Assembly (NCBI RefSeq): GCF_002009175.1
Contig: NZ_CP018047.1
Location: 2,108,001-2,172,000, forward strand
DNA: 64,000 nt
Source: Streptomyces niveus
Lineage (GTDB): Bacteria > Actinomycetota > Actinomycetes > Streptomycetales > Streptomycetaceae
Direction: 5' to 3'
The translations under genes were made by a program, and so were the position numbers. Shown piece by piece: positions 34,779 through 43,650 of the stretch; position 1 is the stretch's first letter; the number at the start of each line of letters is the position of its first letter. Under the pieces are notes generated by a model. That model was not told the origin of the DNA, searched no databases, and was given only the letters and a program-made list of their open reading frames with translations.

Positions 34779-36254
34779 TCAGGCCGCGAGCTTGGCGAGC
34801 GTGGCGTCGATGCGCAGCAGCGTGCGCTCCTTGCCCAGGATCTCCAGGGACTCGAAGAGCGGCAGGCCCACGGTGCGGCCGGTGACCGCGACGCGGACCG
34901 GGGCCTGGGCCTTGCCGAGCTTGAGGCCGTGCTCCTCGCCGGCCGCGAGGACCGCGTTCTTCAGGGACTCGGCGCTCGACCAGTCCGCGTCCGCGAGCTT
35001 CGCGCGGGCCGTGGTGAGCAGGCCCGCCGGGTCGCCCTTCATCGCCTTCGCCCAGGACGCCTCGTCCTCGACCGGCTCGGCGAGGAACAGGAAGTCCACG
35101 TTGGCCGTGATGTCGGAGAGCACCGTCACGCGGGTCTGCGCGTACGGGGCGATCGCCTCGAAGGCCGCCTGGTCGAAGTCCTCCGGCGCCCAGTTGGCGT
35201 ACGGGGCCCGCAGCCAGGGGGCGCACGCCTCCATGAAGGTCTTCACGTCCAGCTGCCGGATGTGGTCGGCGTTGATCGCCTCGGCCTTCTTCAGGTCGAA
35301 ACGCGCCGGGTTGGCGTTGACGTCGGTGATCTCGAAGGCGCCGACCATCTCCGCGCGGGAGAAGACATCCTGGTCCGCGGAGAACGACCAGCCCAGCAGG
35401 GACAGGTAGTTGAGCAGACCGTCGGGCAGGAAGCCGCGCTCGCGGTACAGGTTCAGCGAGGCCTGCGGGTCGCGCTTGGAGAGCTTCTTGTTGCCCTCGC
35501 CCATCACATACGGCAGGTGCCCGAACTGCGGCACGAAGTGGGCCACGCCCAGCCCCATCAGCGCCTGGTAGAGCGCGATCTGACGGGGGGTCGAGGAGAG
35601 CAGGTCCTCGCCGCGCAGGACGTGCGTGATCTCCATCAGCGCGTCGTCGACGGGGTTGACGAGCGTGTAGAGCGGCGCCCCGTTGGCGCGGACGATGCCG
35701 TAGTCGGGCACGTTCTCCGGCGTGAAGGTCAGCTCGCCGCGGACCAGGTCGGTGAAGGTGATCGGCTCGTCGGGCATCCGGAAGCGGACGATGGAGGTGC
35801 GGCCCTCCGTCTCGTACGCCGCCTTCTGCTCGGGCGTGAGGTCGCGGCAGTGGCCGTCGTACCCGGAGGGGCGGCCGGCGGCGCGCGCGGCGTCGCGGCG
35901 GACCTCCAGCTCCTCGGTGGTGCAGTAGCAGTGGTACGCGTGGCCGGCGGCGAGCAGCTTGTCGGCGACGTCCCGGTAGATGTCCATCCGCTGCGACTGG
36001 CGGTACGGCGCGTGCGCGCCGCCCACCTCGGGGCCCTCGTCCCAGTCGAGGCCGAGCCAGCGCAGCGAGTCGAGGAGCTGCTCGTACGACTCCTCGGAGT
36101 CGCGCGCGGCGTCGGTGTCCTCGATGCGCAGGACCAGGGTGCCGCCGTGGTGGCGGGCGAACGCCCAGTTGAAGAGGGCGGTGCGGACCAGGCCCACGTG
36201 GGGGTTGCCGGTCGGCGAGGGACAGAAACGTACGCGGACGGTCGCGTTAGCCAC
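34779..36254 (-). CDS. gltX: Glutamyl-tRNA synthetase
   Basis: A class I synthetase of 491 residues that charges tRNA-Glu. The HIGH element is in [20 protein letters not shown] and KMSKS appears as [21 protein letters not shown] and [14 protein letters not shown] are also typical. In many actinobacteria the enzyme is non-discriminating and also mischarges tRNA-Gln for GatCAB to correct; both tRNA types are encoded 1.7 kb downstream. The start overlaps the fah stop region by 8 bases. Confidence 0.97.
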   Translation of the reverse strand: MANATVRVRFCPSPTGNPHVGLVRTALFNWAFARHHGGTLVLRIEDTDAARDSEESYEQLLDSLRWLGLDWDEGPEVGGAHAPYRQSQRMDIYRDVADKLLAAGHAYHCYCTTEELEVRRDAARAAGRPSGYDGHCRDLTPEQKAAYETEGRTSIVRFRMPDEPITFTDLVRGELTFTPENVPDYGIVRANGAPLYTLVNPVDDALMEITHVLRGEDLLSSTPRQIALYQALMGLGVAHFVPQFGHLPYVMGEGNKKLSKRDPQASLNLYRERGFLPDGLLNYLSLLGWSFSADQDVFSRAEMVGAFEITDVNANPARFDLKKAEAINADHIRQLDVKTFMEACAPWLRAPYANWAPEDFDQAAFEAIAPYAQTRVTVLSDITANVDFLFLAEPVEDEASWAKAMKGDPAGLLTTARAKLADADWSSAESLKNAVLAAGEEHGLKLGKAQAPVRVAVTGRTVGLPLFESLEILGKERTLLRIDATLAKLAA

Positions 36255-37047
36255 GCTTGATCACCTTGTTGGTGAGAGTGCCGATGCCTTCGATGGTGAC
36301 GGCGACCTCGTCGCCGACGCTGAGGGGGCCGACCCCCGCGGGGGTGCCCGTGAGGATGACGTCGCCGGGCAGCAGCGTCATGGCCTCGGTGATGTGGACG
36401 ACGAGGTCCTCCACGGAGCGGACCATGTCACTCGTGCTGCCGAGCTGGCGCTGTTCGCCGTTGACGGTGCACTGGACGGCGAGGCCGTCGGCGACGGCCT
36501 CCAGGCCGATGGAGGTCTCCACCCACGGGCCGAGCGGGCAGGAGGTGTCGAAGCCCTTCGCGCGGGCCCACTGGTTCTCGCGCTTCTGGGCGTCACGCGC
36601 GGTGACGTCGTTGGCGCAGGTGAACCCGAGGATGACGTCCTTGACGCGTTCGCGGGGCACCTCGCGGCACATCCGGCCGATCACCACGGCCAGTTCGGCC
36701 TCGTAGTGCAGGTCCTCGGAGAACGAGGGGTACTCGACGTCGTCGCCGGAGCCGATGACCGAGGTGGTCGGCTTGAGGAAGACGACCGGCGATTCGGGCA
36801 CCTCGTTGCCGAGCTCCGCCGCGTGGGCCGCGTAGTTGCGCCCGATGCCCACGACCTTGTTGGGGAGCACGGGCGGGAGCAGGCGGACCTTGCTCAGCGG
36901 GACCTTGGTGCCGGAGAGCTCGAAGTCGGCGTACGGAATGCCCTTGATGATGTCGAGGACGAGGCCGGCGGCCGTACCGCCGGTGCCGTCCTCCTCGACC
37001 GCGCCGAAGGCGACATTGCCGTCGATGGAGAATCTGGCGATGCGCAC
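36247..37047 (-). CDS. Fumarylacetoacetate hydrolase-family protein
   Basis: A 266-residue FAH-fold enzyme. Metal ligands are in [16 protein letters not shown] (two Glu) and [13 protein letters not shown] (Asp), with the loop [15 protein letters not shown] and the C-terminal [19 protein letters not shown]. Bacterial members are C-C hydrolases, decarboxylases or oxaloacetate tautomerase-like enzymes; the substrate is not clear. It overlaps gltX by 8 bases, a conserved pairing in actinobacteria that suggests housekeeping use rather than aromatic breakdown. Confidence 0.93.
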   Translation of the reverse strand: MRIARFSIDGNVAFGAVEEDGTGGTAAGLVLDIIKGIPYADFELSGTKVPLSKVRLLPPVLPNKVVGIGRNYAAHAAELGNEVPESPVVFLKPTTSVIGSGDDVEYPSFSEDLHYEAELAVVIGRMCREVPRERVKDVILGFTCANDVTARDAQKRENQWARAKGFDTSCPLGPWVETSIGLEAVADGLAVQCTVNGEQRQLGSTSDMVRSVEDLVVHITEAMTLLPGDVILTGTPAGVGPLSVGDEVAVTIEGIGTLTNKVIKRG

Positions 37048-37085
37048 GGGATGCTGTCGCCCCTCACTTTGCTGCTGGCTGGCTG

Positions 37086-37113
37086 GAGACGCTACGTCTC
37101 AGGACGTCTCAGG
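37086..37113. repeat. GAGACG/CGTCTC hairpin with a repeated CGTCTCAGG
   Basis: GAGACG (37086-37091) and CGTCTC (37095-37100) form a 6-bp stem with a 3-base loop. CGTCTCAGG occurs twice (37095-37103 and 37105-37113). It lies between the 58-residue gene and fah, and could be an operator or a weak terminator. Confidence 0.4.
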
Positions 37114-37168
37114 CTAGCGCGGTGGGGGCCGGTGGCCGACGCGGTGCGCGGGCGCCGCGGGCCGTGCC

Positions 37169-37345
37169 CTAGGGTTCGACGGGGGCGTCGATCAGCGTCG
37201 TACGCCGCGGGTTGGCCGTGCGCAGGGGCAGGTCGACGGAGTGTTCCGGCTGCACGGGCGGGAGGAGCTCCCCGGCGTCGTCCAGGTTCGCCAGCGTGGT
37301 GCGGCGGGGGTTGGCGGTGTTGCGGAACAGCTTCGTCGTCTTCAT
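37169..37345 (-). CDS. 58-residue peptide with duplicated TANPRRTTL motif, unrecognised
   Basis: The frame runs from ATG at 37345 to TAG at 37169. It starts MKTTKLFRNTANPRRTTLAN, continues through an acidic/Pro linker (LDDAGELLPPVQPEHSVDLP) and repeats LRTANPRRTTLIDAPVEP at the end. The nine residues TANPRRTTL occur twice with different codons (for example ACC GCC AAC CCC CGC against ACG GCC AAC CCG CGG). Synonymous divergence of the copies argues for selection on protein. No Cys, no signal peptide and no known domain. The ribosome site is weak. It lies 121 bases upstream of fah-gltX on the same strand and divergent from the first conservon. It could be a precursor peptide or a linear-motif adaptor; neither can be shown here. 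Confidence 0.62.
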   Translation of the reverse strand: MKTTKLFRNTANPRRTTLANLDDAGELLPPVQPEHSVDLPLRTANPRRTTLIDAPVEP

Positions 37346-37924
37346 CGGTGGTTTCAGACCTTGTCGGGATACGGGTGCTCACAGGCACCGGTTGTCAGAT
37401 GTGTCATCTCTGTAAAGCGTCAGGCTAAACACGTAATTCCCCACCAGAGCCCTGATGCCGCAACGATCTCCGTGTGAGTTTGCTCACGACCTGCCGGGCA
37501 TTTCGCCCATCACGGACAGAGGTCGAGACCTCCGGAAACGGACATTGCTCTATCGAACCCTTCATTCCGCTCCTGATCATCAGGACTGGGGCACCCCCCG
37601 ACCGCCAGGGACTCGTGACGGGAAGTCCGTTTCCTCCCTGAACGACATCTACCGATCGTCACACTTCCCTCACAACGTGTCACCCAGGTCACAGCCCGGT
37701 ACGCGGCCCTTGTTGGAGATCCGGCTCTGTGCTGGAATTCCACGCACCGCCGCGGGTTCTTCAGGCCGGCGCGTAAGGGCGCGACGCGGCGCCGAGTGGC
37801 ATGCGGGGAAGGGGAGCATCGCCGGTCACTCAACGACCACCTTGGAGCGCACTCTGCGCTCCACGACGCCGACACCGTTCCGCCGTACTGCGGGGGGACG
37901 CCTGGTCCAGAGGTTGCGACGCTA
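37346..37924. other. 579-bp divergent region ahead of the first conservon
   Basis: No convincing gene. It should contain promoters for the 58-residue gene (leftward) and cvnA1 (rightward). A small palindrome GTGAGTTTGCTCAC lies at about 37472-37486. Bases 37796-37924 are open in the cvnA1 frame but lack family-like sequence. Confidence 0.5.
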
Positions 37925-40900
37925 GTGCAGGGACGTTTCAAGAGGGATAGCAGCGCTGCGGCGGAGCAGGAGCCCCGCGGCGGAACCGACCGCGGCTCCT
38001 CGCCCCAGCACACCCAGAACCCGGGCCCGGGTCCGGCCGGCGAGGGTGGCGACCGGGGTGCCAAGTCCGGTGCGGCGCCCGGTGGCGACACCCCGAGCCC
38101 CGCTCCCAAGTCGGCGTCGACCGACGCGGGTTCGCGAATAGCGCTGCGCAACTGGCGCATCAGTACCCGTCTGGTGGCACTGCTCACCCTGCCGGTGGTC
38201 GCGGCCACCACGCTGGGCGGACTGCGTATCAACGAGTCCATGAACGACATGCAGCAGCTGGAGCACATGCAGTTGCTGACCAAGATGACCAAGGAGGCGA
38301 CCAGCCTCGCCGCCGCGCTCCAGGCGGAACGTGACGAGTCGGCAGGTCCGCTCACCAACGGGGCGAACCCCAAGGACTTCAAGGTCCAGGACCGTCGTAC
38401 GAAGACGGACCGGGCGAAGAAGGCCTTCCTCGGCGCCACCGTGGACATCGGGAACACCGACGGCGACCAGGCGCTGGAGTCGATCCGCGCCAACGTCAGC
38501 CAGATCGCGACCCAGGTCAACAAGATCCAGGAAATCCGCAAGGACGCGTACGACACGGAGGCCACGCACTCCCTGACCGTCGACGCGTACAGCGGTCTCA
38601 TCGACTCGCTGCTGAGCCTCTCGCAGGACATGGCGCAGGCGACCAGCAACCCGGACATGATCAAGCGGACCCGCGCCCTGGCGGCCTTCTCCTCCGCCAA
38701 GGAGTACGCGTCGATCCAGCGCGCGATCATCGCCTCCGCGCTCCCCGCCTCTCCCAAGCAGGCGGGCGATCTCAACGAGAACGACCGGCTCTACGGTCTG
38801 GCGGCGGCCACCAAGGGCGACAACGCCCTCGCCTCCTTCGACGCGCTGTACGAGTCGATGGGCGGCAACGCCGAGGAGCTGACGGCGCCGCTCAGCGGCA
38901 AGGGCAACCCGGAGATCAACGCGGCGGACGAGTACGCGGACCGGGTTCTCGGTATCTCGGGCGGTCTGGAGGGGCGGCCGAAGCGCTCGTACCTGGACTG
39001 GACCGACCAGGCGTCCGCCAAGATCAACGCGATGAACATCATCGAGCAGACGCTGCTGGGTGAGATGGAGAACAAGGCGCGTCAGCTGCGCGAGAAGTCG
39101 CAGCAGGACGCGCTCATCAACGGTGCGCTGATCCTCGTCGTGCTCGGCGTCTCGCTGGTCGGCGCCTTCGTCGTCGCCCGCTCCATGATCCGCTCGCTGC
39201 GGCGCCTTCAGGAGACGGCCACCAAGGTCGCCCAGGACCGGCTGCCCGAGCTGGTCAAGCAGCTCTCCGAGGCCGACCCGCAGGACGTCGACACCTCCGT
39301 CGAGTCCGTGGGTGTGCACTCCAGGGACGAGATCGGCAAGGTCGCCGCGGCGTTCGACGACGTGCACCGCGAGGCGGTCCGGCTGGCAGCCGAGCAGGCG
39401 CTGCTGCGGGGCAACGTCAACGCGATGTTCACCAACCTCTCGCGCCGCAGCCAGGGCCTGATCCAGCGTCAGCTGTCGCTGATCTCCGAGCTCGAATCCC
39501 GTGAGGCCGACCCGGACCAGCTGTCCTCGCTGTTCAAGCTGGACCACCTCGCGACCCGTATGCGCCGTAACGGTGAGAACCTGCTGGTCCTCGCCGGTGA
39601 GGAGCCGGGCCGCCGCTGGACGCGCCCCGTCCCGCTGGTCGACGTGCTCCGTGCCGCGGCCTCCGAGGTGGAGCAGTACGAGCGGATCGAACTGTCCTCG
39701 GTGCCCACGACCGAGGTCGCAGGCCGCGTCGTCAACGACCTCGTGCACCTGCTCGCCGAGCTGCTGGAGAACGCGACGTCGTTCTCCTCGCCGCAGACCA
39801 AGGTCCGCGTCACCGGTCACGCGCTGCCCGACGGGCGTGTGCTCGTCGAGATCCACGACACCGGTATCGGCCTCTCCCCCGAGGACCTGGCCGCGATCAA
39901 CGAACGGCTCGCCTCGCCGCCCACCGTGGACGTCTCGGTGTCGCGCCGCATGGGTCTGTTCGTGGTCGGCCGGCTCTCCCTGCGTCACGGCATCAGGATC
40001 CAGCTGCGCCCCTCCGACTCCGGTGGCACGACCGCGCTGGTCATGCTGCCCGTCGATGTCGCCAACGGCGGCAAGAAGATGCCGCCGCGCCCCGGCGTCG
40101 GCGCGCAGAACGGTGCGGGCGGACAGGGGCCCGCCGGTCAGGGCGGCCTCGGCGGCAACCAGCAGTCCGGCATCGCCGCCGGGCTCGCGGGCGGCGCGGC
40201 CGGAGCCGGCCGTCTCGCCACCCCGCCCTCACGCGGTCAGGTCGGCGCCGGGACGGGGCCCCGCGCCGCGCTGCCGGCCAGGAACGGGGCGCAGAGCGGC
40301 CTGCCCACCCGGCCGCAGCAGTCCGGTCCGCCGCAGGATCCGCAGCGTCAGGGCCCCGGACAGGGTTCGGGTCAGCCGAGCCTGTTCGGTACGAGCCCCC
40401 GCGAGCAGGGCGCGCCGGGCCGTCCGGGCGGCCAGGCCGGTCCCGGTCCCTCGGGTCCGGTGCCGCAGGCCGGCGGCCGGCTCGCCCGGCCCGGTCAGAG
40501 TCTTTCCAGCCCGAGCGGACGCGGTGGCCCCGGCAACCGCGACCGCGGTGGGTTCCCGCAGGGTGCCAACGCCTCGGCCGGTGGACCTCCGCCGGTCGAC
40601 CGCGGCCGTCAGCTGCCGCCGCCCGGCGGTCCGCGCGCCGAGCTGCCCGGGGGCAACCCGCAGCCGCCGCAGCGCCCGCAGCGTCCCGGCACCTCGAGCT
40701 GGGGCGGTCAACAGCCGCCCACGCCGCGGGGGTTCTCGCCGGACGCCCCGCGCGGCCACGAGGAGCCGGAGACCACCGGTCAGTTCGCCATGCCGTCGGC
40801 GGGGCAGGGCCCCGGCTCCACGGCCGAGTTCCAGCGTCCCGACTACGACGGTCCGCGGCCGGACCTGAACACCGGCGCCGTCGGCGCCGGCGGTGGCAAC

Positions 40901-41809
40901 GGATTCGGTGACACCGGATCCCACCAGCTGCCCAACTCGGGCGACGTCAATGGCGGTTGGCAGGACCAGGGCCAGGGCTCCACGGCCCAGTTCCCCCGTC
41001 CGGACTTCAACGCCCCCCGTCCCCCGGCGCCGGGCGCCGCGCCCGGCTCACCCGGCACGGACCTCTTCGGCCAGACCCCGCCGCCCGGACAGGGCCGTCC
41101 GGGCAACGACCGGAACCAGGCACAGGGCCGCCCCTCGTTCGGCCAGAACGGCCCGGACAACACGGACTTCGGACAGAACGGCCCGAACGGCGCCGACTTC
41201 GGCGCCCCGCGCCCGCCTGTCGGCGCGCTCCCCCAGCAGCCTCAGCCGGAGGCACTGCCCCCGGCCGGGCCGGGCGACGGCCGTACGCCGCTGTTCGACA
41301 CGCTGGAGACGAACTGGTTCCACGGGCAGCAGAACGGCGGCTCCGGCCGTCCGGACCAGCCCGAGGGACCCGAGCAGGGGCCGGTGTCCCCGCAGTACTC
41401 CCCGGAGGGGCTGCCGGACCGACCGGCGTCCTCTCCTCCCCCGATGCCGCAACGGCAGCCCGCCAACGGCAACGCGAACGGCAACGGCGCCGTCACGTCC
41501 TCCTGGCGCACGTCACCCAATGACGAGCTGGTACGCCAGGCCGAGCGGGTCAAGAAGCCCGCCGCGGGCGGAATCACCACCTCAGGTCTGCCCCGTCGGG
41601 TCCCGCGTGCCAACCTGGTGCCGGGAACCGCGCAGGAGCAGAGCAACCAGACCGGTCCGCAGGTCTCGCGTGCGCCTGACGACGTACGCGGCCGGCTGAC
41701 CAACCTTCGCCGTGGCATTCAGCAGGGTCGTCAGGCCGGCGGCCGTACCGCCGACAGTTCGACGACCGGCAGTTTCAACCTCGGCCCCTCTCACCAGCAG
41801 GAGCGTTAG
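37925..41809 (+). CDS. cvnA: Conservon sensor CvnA: NIT-HAMP-ATPase membrane protein (first operon)
   Basis: A 1294-residue histidine-kinase-like membrane protein. Order: disordered head (1-75), membrane helix (about 78-102), extracellular nitrate-sensing-type helical domain, second membrane helix (about 395-422), HAMP, a dimerisation helix with His near 541 (KLDHLATRMRRNGENLL), then an HATPase domain (ELLENATSFSSPQTKVRV, DTGIGLS, RRMGLFVVGRLS) to about 710. A tail of about 580 Pro/Gly/Gln-rich residues follows and ends in a conserved motif (GLPRRVPRANL, APDDVRGRLTNLRRG). Conservons relay membrane signals to the Ras-like CvnD. The GTG at 37925 (MQGRFKRD) has AGAGG upstream. Confidence 0.93.
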   Translation: MQGRFKRDSSAAAEQEPRGGTDRGSSPQHTQNPGPGPAGEGGDRGAKSGAAPGGDTPSPAPKSASTDAGSRIALRNWRISTRLVALLTLPVVAATTLGGLRINESMNDMQQLEHMQLLTKMTKEATSLAAALQAERDESAGPLTNGANPKDFKVQDRRTKTDRAKKAFLGATVDIGNTDGDQALESIRANVSQIATQVNKIQEIRKDAYDTEATHSLTVDAYSGLIDSLLSLSQDMAQATSNPDMIKRTRALAAFSSAKEYASIQRAIIASALPASPKQAGDLNENDRLYGLAAATKGDNALASFDALYESMGGNAEELTAPLSGKGNPEINAADEYADRVLGISGGLEGRPKRSYLDWTDQASAKINAMNIIEQTLLGEMENKARQLREKSQQDALINGALILVVLGVSLVGAFVVARSMIRSLRRLQETATKVAQDRLPELVKQLSEADPQDVDTSVESVGVHSRDEIGKVAAAFDDVHREAVRLAAEQALLRGNVNAMFTNLSRRSQGLIQRQLSLISELESREADPDQLSSLFKLDHLATRMRRNGENLLVLAGEEPGRRWTRPVPLVDVLRAAASEVEQYERIELSSVPTTEVAGRVVNDLVHLLAELLENATSFSSPQTKVRVTGHALPDGRVLVEIHDTGIGLSPEDLAAINERLASPPTVDVSVSRRMGLFVVGRLSLRHGIRIQLRPSDSGGTTALVMLPVDVANGGKKMPPRPGVGAQNGAGGQGPAGQGGLGGNQQSGIAAGLAGGAAGAGRLATPPSRGQVGAGTGPRAALPARNGAQSGLPTRPQQSGPPQDPQRQGPGQGSGQPSLFGTSPREQGAPGRPGGQAGPGPSGPVPQAGGRLARPGQSLSSPSGRGGPGNRDRGGFPQGANASAGGPPPVDRGRQLPPPGGPRAELPGGNPQPPQRPQRPGTSSWGGQQPPTPRGFSPDAPRGHEEPETTGQFAMPSAGQGPGSTAEFQRPDYDGPRPDLNTGAVGAGGGNGFGDTGSHQLPNSGDVNGGWQDQGQGSTAQFPRPDFNAPRPPAPGAAPGSPGTDLFGQTPPPGQGRPGNDRNQAQGRPSFGQNGPDNTDFGQNGPNGADFGAPRPPVGALPQQPQPEALPPAGPGDGRTPLFDTLETNWFHGQQNGGSGRPDQPEGPEQGPVSPQYSPEGLPDRPASSPPPMPQRQPANGNANGNGAVTSSWRTSPNDELVRQAERVKKPAAGGITTSGLPRRVPRANLVPGTAQEQSNQTGPQVSRAPDDVRGRLTNLRRGIQQGRQAGGRTADSSTTGSFNLGPSHQQER

Positions 41810-42232
41810 TTGAGTCCGATGAGCCAGGCGGCGCAGAATCTGAACTGGTTGATCACCAACTTTGTGGACAACACCCCCGGGGTGTCCCACACAGTGGTCG
41901 TATCCGCCGACGGCCTGCTGCTGGCCATGTCCGAAGGCTTCCCGCGCGACCGTGCCGATCAACTCGCGGCCGTCGCCTCCGGGTTGACCTCGCTGACCGC
42001 GGGGGCGTCCCGGATCTTCGAGGGCGGGCCTGTCACCCAGACCGTCGTCGAGATGGATCGCGGGTTCCTCTTCCTCATGTCCGTCTCCGACGGTTCCTCA
42101 CTGGCGGTGCTCGCACACCCCGACTGCGACATCGGCCTGGTGGGCTACGAGATGGCCCTCCTGGTCGACCGGGCGGGAACGGTGCTGACACCGGACCTGC
42201 GCGCCGAGCTCCAGGGGAGCCTGCTGCACTGA
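41810..42232 (+). CDS. cvnB: Conservon roadblock/LC7 protein CvnB (first operon)
   Basis: A 140-residue roadblock/LC7 (MglB-like) protein expected to act as an activator or scaffold for the GTPase CvnD. Visible: NWLITNFVDNTPGVSHTVVV, ADGLLLAMSEGFPRDRADQL, VEMDRGFLFLMSVSDGSSLA. It starts at TTG directly after the cvnA stop. AGGAGCG inside the end of cvnA is spaced correctly for this TTG; the ATG at 41819 is the alternative. Confidence 0.95.
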   Translation: MSPMSQAAQNLNWLITNFVDNTPGVSHTVVVSADGLLLAMSEGFPRDRADQLAAVASGLTSLTAGASRIFEGGPVTQTVVEMDRGFLFLMSVSDGSSLAVLAHPDCDIGLVGYEMALLVDRAGTVLTPDLRAELQGSLLH

Positions 42233-42341
42233 GACTTCCAGGTACCGCCCACAGCACCACACACCGTCAGGCCGCCAACCGGCCCCACCCCGGCCCAGTC
42301 AGACGGCACGCAGACATCTTGCTGTCACGCCCGGAGGATTC

Positions 42342-42749
42342 ATGACCCCGCCACCCGCCTCTCACGATCCGTACGGCGCCTCAGTCGACGCGTCCTACGG
42401 ACTTGAAGGCGATCAGCCGCTGGTACGTCCGTACGCCATGACCGGCGGCCGGACGCGGCCGCGGTACCAGCTCGCCATCGAGGCGCTGGTCAGCACGACG
42501 GCCGATCCGGCGCATCTCGCCGGACTGCTCCCCGAGCACCAGCGGATCTGCCATCTCTGCCGTGAGGTGAAGTCCGTCGCCGAGGTGTCGGCGCTGCTGT
42601 CCATGCCACTCGGAGTGGCACGCATCCTCGTGGCCGACCTGGCCGAGGCAGGCATGGTGGCCATCCACCAGCCGGGTAACGGAGAGGCCGGCGGAACGCC
42701 GGATGTGACACTGCTCGAAAGGGTGCTCAGTGGACTTCGCAAGCTCTAG
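42342..42749 (+). CDS. cvnC: Conservon DUF742 protein CvnC (first operon)
   Basis: A 135-residue DUF742 protein with a predicted winged-helix core: LVRPYAMTGGRTRPRYQLAI, EHQRICHLCREVKSVAEVSA, LLSMPLGVARILVADLAEAG and VTLLERVLSGLRKL. CxxC in the HLCREV region is conserved in both copies (Cys-x-Leu-Cys). The ATG follows CCGGAGGA. It overlaps cvnD by 20 bases, implying coupled translation. Confidence 0.94.
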   Translation: MTPPPASHDPYGASVDASYGLEGDQPLVRPYAMTGGRTRPRYQLAIEALVSTTADPAHLAGLLPEHQRICHLCREVKSVAEVSALLSMPLGVARILVADLAEAGMVAIHQPGNGEAGGTPDVTLLERVLSGLRKL

Positions 42750-43311
42750 CGGCGGAGCGGCACGATCGACGACCTCCGCGAAGATCGTGGTGGCGGGCGG
42801 ATTCGGCGTGGGCAAGACCACGTTCGTCGGCGCCGTCTCGGAGATCAACCCGCTGCGTACCGAAGCCGTCATGACCAGCGCCTCCGCCGGCATCGACGAC
42901 CTCACCCACACCGGAGACAAGACCACCACCACCGTGGCCATGGACTTCGGCCGCATCACCCTCGACCAGGACCTGATCCTCTACCTGTTCGGCACCCCCG
43001 GACAGGACCGCTTCTGGTTCATGTGGGACGACCTCGTACGCGGCGCCATCGGCGCCGTCGTCCTCGTCGACACCCGCCGCCTCGCCGACTGCTTCCCCGC
43101 CGTCGACTACTTCGAAAACTCCGGGCTCCCCTTCGTCATCGCCCTCAACGGCTTCGACGGACACCAGCCCTACACCCCGGAGGAAGTGCGCGAGGCGCTT
43201 CAGATCGGACCGGACGCGCCCATCATCACCACCGACGCCCGCCACCGCGCCGACGCCAAGAGCGGACTCATCACCCTCGTCGAACACGCACTCATGGCGC
43301 GGCTCAAGTAG
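42730..43311 (+). CDS. cvnD: Conservon Ras-like GTPase CvnD (first operon)
   Basis: A 193-residue small GTPase of the MglA/CvnD type. G1 is VAGGFGVGKTTFVGAVSEI, G3 is LFGTPGQDRFWFMWDD, and the base-specificity motif is ALNGFDGHQ in place of NKxD. It is the presumed output switch of the conservon. GTG start inside cvnC. Bases 42777-43124 show no mismatch with the second cvnD. Confidence 0.95.
   Translation: MDFASSSGGAARSTTSAKIVVAGGFGVGKTTFVGAVSEINPLRTEAVMTSASAGIDDLTHTGDKTTTTVAMDFGRITLDQDLILYLFGTPGQDRFWFMWDDLVRGAIGAVVLVDTRRLADCFPAVDYFENSGLPFVIALNGFDGHQPYTPEEVREALQIGPDAPIITTDARHRADAKSGLITLVEHALMARLK
42777..43124 (+). repeat. 348-bp identity tract, copy 1 (within cvnD of operon 1)
   Basis: Reading the two copies side by side I find no mismatch between 42777-43124 and 48361-48708 (offset 5584). 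The next base differs and another run of about 55 identical bases follows. Such identity in third positions is absent from the flanking cvnC region. Confidence 0.85.
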
Positions 43312-43349
43312 ACGACGGCATACGGCAGTTGCTGTATCCGCAACCGTGT

Positions 43350-43377
43350 GTGGGCTGTGTCTTTTGACACGGCCCAC
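43350..43377 (+). terminator. Terminator of the first conservon
   Basis: GTGGGCTGTGTC (43350-43361) pairs with GACACGGCCCAC (43366-43377) with one G-T pair and a TTTT loop, 38 bases after cvnD. Confidence 0.7.
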
Positions 43378-43650
43378 CTCGGTGTTCATAACGTTTGAGA
43401 AGAGAATTCACGCCGTTCGGACACCCGACGCGTTCGCCTGGTATCCCTGCGCTCACATCACCTTCGCCTTTTGACGGGGCTCGTCCTTTATGCCCGTTTT
43501 ATCTGCGGTATGGACCACTCGGAATGGCCGATTCCCACTGTTTGGAACGGGACCGCCTCACGTGCTGGAATTCGATGAACTCCCGAGTAGTACAGCCCTG
43601 AACGAAAAACGGCACAGCGTAGGTGCCGACGCCGAGAGGTTGTTGGTCGA
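43378..43650 (+). other. Promoter region of the second conservon, no gene
   Basis: The stretch is comparatively AT-rich around 43470-43510, including TTTTGACGGGG and TTTTATCT words that could be promoter elements. No spacing is convincing enough to call. GAGAGG near 43634 is the ribosome site for cvnA2. Confidence 0.45.

Noticed and set aside
37796..37924. Longer N-terminus for the first CvnA
   Set aside because: The added codons (MACGEGEHRRSLNDHLGAHS) are not family-like and have no ribosome site; GTG at 37925 has one.
37922..39988. 688-codon minus-strand open frame opposite cvnA1
   Set aside because: Mirrors cvnA; a similar shadow occurs opposite cvnA2, as expected for paralogues with the same codon bias.
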